A DNA stretch of 39,401 bases from Candidatus Methanoperedens sp. Lineage in GTDB: Archaea; Halobacteriota; Methanosarcinia; Methanosarcinales; Methanoperedenaceae. Position 1 is the stretch's first letter. The number at the start of each line of letters is the position of its first letter. The position numbers were made by a program, and so were the translations under genes. Positions 34,572-39,401 of this stretch are shown here, one piece after another. The stretch is from contig VEPN01000026.1 of the NCBI GenBank assembly GCA_012026835.1, positions 1 through 39,401 of the forward strand. The letters are read 5' to 3'. The notes beneath the pieces are model-generated. The model worked only from the letters and a program-made list of their open reading frames with translations, was not told the origin of the DNA and searched no databases.

Positions 34572-35462
34572 ATGAAACAGGAACGCTGGGGCAACATCGG
34601 CTCGAAATTCGCACACCTTACGAGCGTACACCCCTGTTATAACGAAAAAGCGCATTTTACGACCGCAAGGATACATTTACCTGTGGCACCGCGCTGCAAT
34701 ATCCAGTGCAATTACTGCATCAGGAAACTGGATAAATGCGAGCACAGGCCAGGCGTCGCCGGAAGCATCCTGAACCCGCAGGAGGCGCTTGTCAGGGTGG
34801 ATAAATACATAAAGGAGGTACCAAACCTTCGCGTCGTGGGTATTGCAGGCCCCGGTGAATCGCTGGCAAATGAAGAGACTTTTGAGACCCTGCGCCTCGT
34901 TCATGAGAAATATCCCGATTTGATAAAATGCGTTGCAAGTAACGGTCTCCTTCTCGCTGAAAAAGTCGAACAGCTCGTTGCCGTGGGAGTAACGAGTGTA
35001 ACGGTCACGATAAACGCTGTTGACCCAGAGGTCGGGGCAAAGATTTACTCATTTGTGCGCTACCACGATAAGACCTACAAGGGAGCCGAAGGCGCAAAGC
35101 TGCTTATCGAGAACCAGTTCCTCGGTGTGAAGAAAGCAAGCGAGGCCGGGCTTAACGTTAAAGTGAATACTGTGCTTATACCAGAGATCAATTTTGAACA
35201 GGTAAAGGAAATAGCGAAAAGGTCGGCAGAGAACGGGGCGATACTGATGAACATAATCCCCCTGATACCGCTTCACAGGTTTGAAAAATCAAGGGCGCCT
35301 GAGTGCGATGAACTCACTATAGCAAGGACTCTTGCGGAGGAATTCCTCCCCCAGTTCAGGCTGTGCAGGCAGTGCCGCGCAGATGCGATTGGAATCCCGG
35401 GCATGGAGCCATGCGGCTCACCTGTGCAGCAGCGGGCAACAGGCGAATATTATCACGCATGA
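34572..35462 (+). CDS. nifB: Radical SAM protein NifB (nitrogenase cofactor synthesis)
   Basis: NifB fuses two [4Fe-4S] clusters with a carbide from S-adenosylmethionine to form the NifB-cofactor precursor of the nitrogenase active site. The 296 residues show the family start (HPCYNEKAHFTTARIHLPVAP), the radical SAM triad Cys42-x3-Cys46-x2-Cys49, further Cys for auxiliary clusters (Cys22, and C-terminal CRQCRADAIG), and GIAGPGESL. It lacks the C-terminal NifX-like domain, as in archaeal NifB. No nifHDK genes are in the window. The promoter has a palindrome. Confidence 0.88.
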   Translation: MKQERWGNIGSKFAHLTSVHPCYNEKAHFTTARIHLPVAPRCNIQCNYCIRKLDKCEHRPGVAGSILNPQEALVRVDKYIKEVPNLRVVGIAGPGESLANEETFETLRLVHEKYPDLIKCVASNGLLLAEKVEQLVAVGVTSVTVTINAVDPEVGAKIYSFVRYHDKTYKGAEGAKLLIENQFLGVKKASEAGLNVKVNTVLIPEINFEQVKEIAKRSAENGAILMNIIPLIPLHRFEKSRAPECDELTIARTLAEEFLPQFRLCRQCRADAIGIPGMEPCGSPVQQRATGEYYHA

Positions 35463-35510
35463 ATATCATTAAGTACACGAAAAATCATTGATTAAAATCG
35501 AGGTGAAAAT

Positions 35511-35666
35511 ATGTGCTTTGCAGATTCCTCTGTAAGTGTAGAACTTGAAGAGGGAGACCTTATAGGGGTCGAATATAAATGCATGGATTGTAATTCAAGG
35601 TTCAAGGGCCTGGGAAAAAAAGTGAGATGCCCGTCGTGCGAATCGACAAACATCAAAAAGGATTAG
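35511..35666 (+). CDS. Small zinc-ribbon protein next to nifB
   Basis: A 51-residue protein with two Cys pairs (CMDCNSRF and CPSCES) typical of a zinc or iron ribbon. The GAGGTG ribosome site stands right before the ATG at 35511. It is 48 bp downstream of nifB and likely on the same transcript, which suggests a link to nitrogenase or to regulation, but the family is not recognised. Its stop overlaps the end of the convergent thpR by four bases. Confidence 0.75.
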   Translation: MCFADSSVSVELEEGDLIGVEYKCMDCNSRFKGLGKKVRCPSCESTNIKKD

Positions 35667-36202
35667 GTCTTTAATTTTATCTCCTTTAAGGTTTCGTATA
35701 TCGGCCCTTCAGGTGTGAGTGTACTCTTTTTAAGGGTGATGGATTCTACCTGGATCGATCCGAGGTCAACATTTTCCAGTTTATTTATTGTTTCAAGCAG
35801 GGTCACTTTCTCCCGCACCTGTTTTACGCGGGCAAGTGTAGCGTGGGGAGAAAAATTGCTGTCCTTTTCAAATTTAAATGGCGAAAGGACACGTTCCACT
35901 TCATCATGCAAAGAACCAAAGCTACCTTGGGCGCCGAGCCAGATAACCTTTATATAAGCAGGTTTGGGGAATACGCCTACCCCCTTAATCCTTGCTGAAA
36001 AAGGTTTGCATTCAACCTGCAACAGGGCAGAGACGATGGGTTCGATTTTATCTTCCTGTATATTCCCCAGGAATTTAAGCGTTATATGTACCATTGCAGG
36101 CTCAACAAGTTTGATCCCTGGAGATTTCAGCATTGAGCCTATCCTTTTTATCTCGGGAATGAAACTCTCAGGCAATTCAACAGCGATAAAAGTACGTATC
36201 AT
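35663..36202 (-). CDS. thpR: RNA 2',3'-cyclic phosphodiesterase
   Basis: A 2H-phosphoesterase family enzyme (formerly LigT) that opens 2',3'-cyclic phosphates on RNA ends. In 179 residues the two catalytic His motifs are clear: HITLKFLGN (about 44-52) and HATLARVK (about 128-135). The start MIRTFIAVELP is typical. The gene is convergent with the nifB unit and has the usual length. Confidence 0.92.
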   Translation of the reverse strand: MIRTFIAVELPESFIPEIKRIGSMLKSPGIKLVEPAMVHITLKFLGNIQEDKIEPIVSALLQVECKPFSARIKGVGVFPKPAYIKVIWLGAQGSFGSLHDEVERVLSPFKFEKDSNFSPHATLARVKQVREKVTLLETINKLENVDLGSIQVESITLKKSTLTPEGPIYETLKEIKLKT

Positions 36203-36304
36203 ATTTTACATATTATTTCCCTGTTCCTTAAAAATGATATGTATGCCGGGATTTAGGAAGAATTTGGGGAAAACCATATAAGTAGGAGAATAGTTATGGA
36301 TGAT

Positions 36305-36356
36305 GAGGAGCCTTTCCTATCCTATCCAATAAAATCAAACTAATTTTCGGCTCCTC
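36305..36356. repeat. Eight-base inverted repeat between thpR and the rhomboid gene
   Basis: GAGGAGCC (36305-36312) pairs with GGCTCCTC (36349-36356) across 36 bases. It lies a few bases after the end of the rhomboid gene (minus strand) and upstream of thpR. It could form a long-loop hairpin acting in 3'-end formation of the rhomboid message or be a protein-binding site. Confidence 0.35.
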
Positions 36357-36367
36357 TATCCTAAATT

Positions 36368-37198
36368 TCAACCGCGGAGATACTTTCCCTTCTTCTTAAT
36401 ATACCAGCCTATTATCAACCCTGCGATAACACCACTCAAATGCGCGCTTCTGGCAATCGGGTCTCCTGAGCCTATTAATAAAAGGTCAAGCAGGGCGAAA
36501 AATATCAGTGCCTCGGTAATCCTCATCGGGATGAAAATAACATATATACGCATATGGGGGGCAAGAATAGTAAGGCATGCGAATATGCCAAAAATCGCCC
36601 CGCTGGCTCCTATTGCCGAAACAAGCGGCCTGTCAAAAACAAAAAAAGTGAAAAATGACCATAAAGTATAACCTATCGCTGCTATTATCCCGGACATGAA
36701 AAATACGGCAAGGAACCTTTTTCCGCCTATGCGCCGCTCAAGTTCCGGCCCAAAGAAAAACAGGAACAACATATTAAAAAAAAGATGGTACGCGTCACCA
36801 TGCAGGAAGATATGGGTCACAAGATTTATTGCGAATTTCCATGGTTCATTGAAAATATCTGACGGGGAAAGGGCAAAAAAAGAAGAGTATCCCGGGATGT
36901 ATTGCAATATGAATGATATGATGGCTATTACCAGGATCGAAAGAGAGTAATTGCTTTTGATAACCGATAACGCATTGGCCAGCGGCCTGAAAATGGAGTC
37001 CCTGCGTTTCCTCGCAATCAGGTCGGGTTCTTTTTGGGATAATTTTCCACTCGCCCGGACCCTTTCCTTGTATGATGCAAGCCCCGGGCAATTATGGGAT
37101 TCCGGCAAACGGTGGTTATAGCAGAACGTGCTGCCGCAAAACTTGCAGGTAAATGGCATCGGATCCCGAAAACCGCAGTATTTACATTCTTTTGACAT
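36368..37198 (-). CDS. Rhomboid intramembrane protease with AN1 zinc finger
   Basis: The 276-residue protein starts with an AN1-type zinc finger with exact ligand spacing: Cys5, Cys8, Cys18, Cys21, Cys26, His29, His35, Cys37. After a charged linker comes a six-span rhomboid domain (about 85-270): HIFLHGDAYHLFFNMLFLF, the catalytic Ser in IGASGAIFG and the catalytic His in SAHLSGVIAG. It would cleave membrane proteins within the bilayer, while the AN1 finger on the cytoplasmic side may bind ubiquitin-like modifiers or cofactors. The fusion occurs in several euryarchaea. Confidence 0.9.
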   Translation of the reverse strand: MSKECKYCGFRDPMPFTCKFCGSTFCYNHRLPESHNCPGLASYKERVRASGKLSQKEPDLIARKRRDSIFRPLANALSVIKSNYSLSILVIAIISFILQYIPGYSSFFALSPSDIFNEPWKFAINLVTHIFLHGDAYHLFFNMLFLFFFGPELERRIGGKRFLAVFFMSGIIAAIGYTLWSFFTFFVFDRPLVSAIGASGAIFGIFACLTILAPHMRIYVIFIPMRITEALIFFALLDLLLIGSGDPIARSAHLSGVIAGLIIGWYIKKKGKYLRG

Positions 37199-37222
37199 AT
37201 TTATATTGACAGTGTCCTTATA

Positions 37223-37927
37223 TCATTTGGGGTTAATAATTTGATTGGAAATAATTTCTTTCACAAATGTCCCTTTGAAGAACACATATACTTCGATCTC
37301 TTTCCCCTTTTTAAAATCCCTCATCCGCCTGTCGTACATCTGCTGGCTCTGCCTGAGGCCATGTTTCCGGAAAAGGTCCCTGACAGCATGCAGGAACCTG
37401 AGTTTTTGCCCCAGGAAACCGGATTCATACTTTTTTACTTCCTTTATAATTTCTTTGCATGTTCCATCGTCTATATCACTATGATAAAAACCGTGCCTGT
37501 CCAGCCCGCTTATCTGTCTCCACTCAACATTTCCATCATCATCGGCTTCCCTGTGAAGCATGTATGGATATATCCTGCAAACCAGCGGGCGTATATTATA
37601 AATCTCACACCTGCCCCCGGTATAGAATATACAATTACTGCCGGGTTTAATCTTTAAAGCATAGCCTGAAACATAGAACCTGCCCAGGTTATCGCAAAAA
37701 TCATAATAAGGCGCAGGCCGGAGACATTCCCCGCCTGAATGTTCTATTATCCTTTGCACATCATCATCAAGAAGGAAAACATGGTCATTGAATTCGCTTG
37801 TACAGCATTTCCCGCAACGATCACATTCAAATCCGACTTCCCGGATTATTTTTATGAATTGCTCTTGTGGGTACGAGATTATGCCTTTAATCTCTTTTTC
37901 GATACCGTCCGTTTTTATCAGATCCAT
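37223..37927 (-). CDS. YkgJ-type cysteine-cluster protein
   Basis: A 234-residue cytoplasmic protein of the CxxCxxCC family (formerly UPF0153). The cluster is CDRCGKCCTSEF (about 35-46), followed by SNCIFYTGGRCEIYNIRPLVCR and IYPYM, which give the further Cys of the family. These Cys bind zinc or an iron-sulfur centre; the function is not established. The C-terminal 80 residues are basic and specific. It lies 18 bp before the small membrane-protein gene's end and 25 bp from the rhomboid start, on the same strand. Confidence 0.85.
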   Translation of the reverse strand: MDLIKTDGIEKEIKGIISYPQEQFIKIIREVGFECDRCGKCCTSEFNDHVFLLDDDVQRIIEHSGGECLRPAPYYDFCDNLGRFYVSGYALKIKPGSNCIFYTGGRCEIYNIRPLVCRIYPYMLHREADDDGNVEWRQISGLDRHGFYHSDIDDGTCKEIIKEVKKYESGFLGQKLRFLHAVRDLFRKHGLRQSQQMYDRRMRDFKKGKEIEVYVFFKGTFVKEIISNQIINPK

Positions 37928-37944
37928 TTTTCAAAAGAACTTGT

Positions 37945-38262
37945 TTATTCCCTCGTGAAATACAGCAGGATACTCAAAGCAATGAATTCAAGTGCATCCG
38001 GGATTACCACATATATCGGATTATATCCCAATAAATTGACGATTATCGGATATAAGTGCGGTGGAGGCGGATTCTGGATAATCAAAAGCAACAGTACTGC
38101 ACGTGAAAGGCTCTGCAACAATAAAGCAATCGTAAATATGATAAGGCCAAGCGTAAAGTTGGATTTGATTTTCCTGTATATTTCAAGATAGGAAACTAAA
38201 AGCACAAGCAATAACACGACATTTCCGGCCGTGATATAATATGCGACCTCTGTTATCTGAAT
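37945..38262 (-). CDS. Small membrane protein downstream of a winged-helix regulator
   Basis: A protein of about 105 residues with three hydrophobic spans (one at the N-terminus, then LGLIIFTIALLLQSLSRAV and a C-terminal ALEFIALSILLYF), of a type often paired with ArsR-like regulators in archaea. The usual starts are absent: the frame's first GTG is at 38217, but the sequence remains protein-like upstream to an ATT at 38260-38262, seven bases after a strong GGAGG site. The only ATG there (38267) is in the wrong frame and stops after four codons. Either a rare ATT start or a small sequence change is implied. Confidence 0.55.
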   Translation of the reverse strand: MQITEVAYYITAGNVVLLLVLLVSYLEIYRKIKSNFTLGLIIFTIALLLQSLSRAVLLLLIIQNPPPPHLYPIIVNLLGYNPIYVVIPDALEFIALSILLYFTRE

Positions 38263-38277
38263 AACATTTCCTCCTTC

Positions 38278-38559
38278 TTATGTTCTTTTACTCTGTTTAT
38301 CAATTTTTTCCCAAATCTGGTTGAATTCATCTATATTCGCCTCCATTGCCTTAGAAAGGAAATACATTGCTCCATATTTGTCGCCTTCCATTGTTATCAC
38401 TCCGTTTTTGGTAAGTATCTCAAGATGGTGCCTGATAGTTTTATAATCCATATTCATAGACTCAGCTAATTGGTTTGCATTATACGGCCTGTCCATGAGA
38501 AGTTTTAGTATCAATGCGCGGGTCTGCCCCCCGCGTGTTCCGGCAATCAGATACCACAA
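38278..38559 (-). CDS. ArsR-type winged-helix transcriptional regulator
   Basis: A 93-residue DNA-binding protein; the segment LILKLLMDRPYNANQLAESM, followed by MDYKTIRHHLEILTKNGVIT (about residues 16-55) is a winged helix of the ArsR-like archaeal group. The start is a TTG at 38559, giving the conserved opening WYLIAGTRGG. It lies directly upstream of the small membrane-protein gene on the same strand and may respond to or control it. The signal is unknown. Confidence 0.85.
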   Translation of the reverse strand: MWYLIAGTRGGQTRALILKLLMDRPYNANQLAESMNMDYKTIRHHLEILTKNGVITMEGDKYGAMYFLSKAMEANIDEFNQIWEKIDKQSKRT

Positions 38560-38640
38560 TAATTTCTTCAGAGTTTATCCTCCTACCCGAATTAAGCAGG
38601 ATAAATGAATCGCTTATTTATATAACTTATGGTAAAAAGT

Positions 38641-39255
38641 TTATACTGGGCCGCCGTACCCACGGACTCTGAAATCTGCACAATACCCCTTTGCTATCTC
38701 CCTGCATTTTTCTATATCCACCACAGGCAGGTTTACAACACTGAACCTGAGTTCCATTCCTGCATCAAAAATTTCCCTGGCGAACTCCAGCATTTTTATA
38801 TAAGAATTCCTGGATTTTGGTGAGCATAATCGGTTATATGTCTCCTCATCCTGCGCATTCAGGCTAATCGAAACAATTTTCATACCTGCATCTGCAAGCT
38901 CTTTTGCCACGTTCCTGTCAGGATACAGGATCCTGGCATGGCCGATGGTATCAAGACGGACCTGCATACCGCGGGTCGTAAGCCATTTCGTGATACCGAG
39001 GACTTCATCCAGCCGCACAAGGGGTTCCCCCAGGCCCGTAAATACCACTTCTTTGTATTGCGAAAGGTCAATTTTTGAAAGTTCGTTTATGATCCCGGAA
39101 AGAGTTGGCTCCCTAGAAAGGCGCAGATTATAACCATATACGCCATCCGAATACCGCTTAATACAAAATACACACTCAGCGGTGCACCTGTTTGTAATGT
39201 TAAGATACAGGTTCTCATGTGCTGTATAAATTATGGTATCATTTCCTTTATTCAT
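38641..39255 (-). CDS. Radical SAM protein, TatD-associated type
   Basis: A 204-residue radical SAM enzyme. The cluster motif is CTAECVFC in a context LYLNITNRCTAEC, followed by TGLGEPLVRLDEVL (SAM-binding GE motif) and SISLNAQDEETYNRLC. The short length without a C-terminal extra cluster domain fits the group of small radical SAM proteins often encoded next to TatD nucleases; no tatD gene is in the window, though one could lie downstream across the gap. An ATG at 39255 is chosen over a TTG at 39261. The substrate is unknown. Confidence 0.82.
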   Translation of the reverse strand: MNKGNDTIIYTAHENLYLNITNRCTAECVFCIKRYSDGVYGYNLRLSREPTLSGIINELSKIDLSQYKEVVFTGLGEPLVRLDEVLGITKWLTTRGMQVRLDTIGHARILYPDRNVAKELADAGMKIVSISLNAQDEETYNRLCSPKSRNSYIKMLEFAREIFDAGMELRFSVVNLPVVDIEKCREIAKGYCADFRVRGYGGPV

Positions 39256-39261
39256 ATCCAA

Positions 39262-39401
39262 AATAAGTATTAGGCTTCTTTATTCATATTACTTTGTATC
39301 ATAGAGAGAATCCAATTAACTCAAAAAATCCTTTTTCTATTTTGACCAGTTTTTCGAACGTATAAAAAACATGCTACAAGTTAATAAAAAATGGCTAATT
39401 G
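39262..39401. other. Intergenic end of window
   Basis: AT-rich, with a TATA-like TATTCATATTAC region upstream of the radical SAM gene. No gene is visible on either strand within the 140 bases before the window ends. Confidence 0.4.

Overview
The window reads as archaeal, most likely a Methanosarcinales-type euryarchaeon; a Ca. Methanoperedens-like methanotroph or a methanogen relative is my best guess, by inference only. The grounds are TATA-box promoters with very short leaders, several TTG starts, a tRNA-Ile gene without an encoded CCA end, a Cdc48/VCP AAA ATPase overlapping an Hsp20 gene, an FprA-type flavodiiron protein next to a rubredoxin, a stand-alone NifB, and a secreted beta-propeller protein with a PGF-CTERM-like tail.

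Left part (1-8130). A gene cut by the window edge, a GC-rich gene-free stretch with inverted repeats, a HicBA toxin-antitoxin pair, tRNA-Ile(GAT), and a zinc-ribbon membrane protein with a CcmE-like OB fold. Then comes a minus-strand run kbl - amino-acid permease - argG with 20-25 bp gaps, and tdh divergent from kbl. Tdh and Kbl together would convert threonine to glycine plus acetyl-CoA.

Central island (8265-17813), the most unusual part. Five direct copies (three nearly full length apart from the N-terminus, one complete, one 3' fragment) of the same ~795-bp DNA amino-methyltransferase gene body lie on the minus strand. Between consecutive copies sits, each time, a different toxin-antitoxin module: AbiEi/AbiEii, MNT/HEPN, a RelB/RelE-like pair plus DUF2283, and DUF433/DUF5615. 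The copies end exactly at the stop codon and begin at the same internal codon. Only copy 5 has the full N-terminus and a clear promoter; copy 1 is an N-terminally short intact ORF; copy 2 has two compensating indels; copy 3 is a C-terminal piece; copy 4 has no start codon. A complete IS element with imperfect terminal inverted repeats closes the island upstream of copy 5.

Right part (17861-39401), largely housekeeping and accessory metabolism: a hypothetical protein, an SdhA/FrdA-type flavoprotein without its partner subunits, a plus-strand run radC - mobA - fdhD - mobB, the PGF-CTERM propeller protein, a PEBP lipoprotein, an FAD amine-oxidase-fold protein, cdc48-hsp20, a surface protein with an invasin-like domain, a frameshifted secreted protein, threonine synthase, FprA and divergent rubredoxin, nifB with a palindromic promoter and a small zinc-ribbon gene, thpR, an AN1-finger rhomboid protease, a YkgJ-type cysteine-cluster protein, a winged-helix regulator with a small membrane protein, and a TatD-linked-type radical SAM protein. 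All assignments are from reading motifs; no database search was run.
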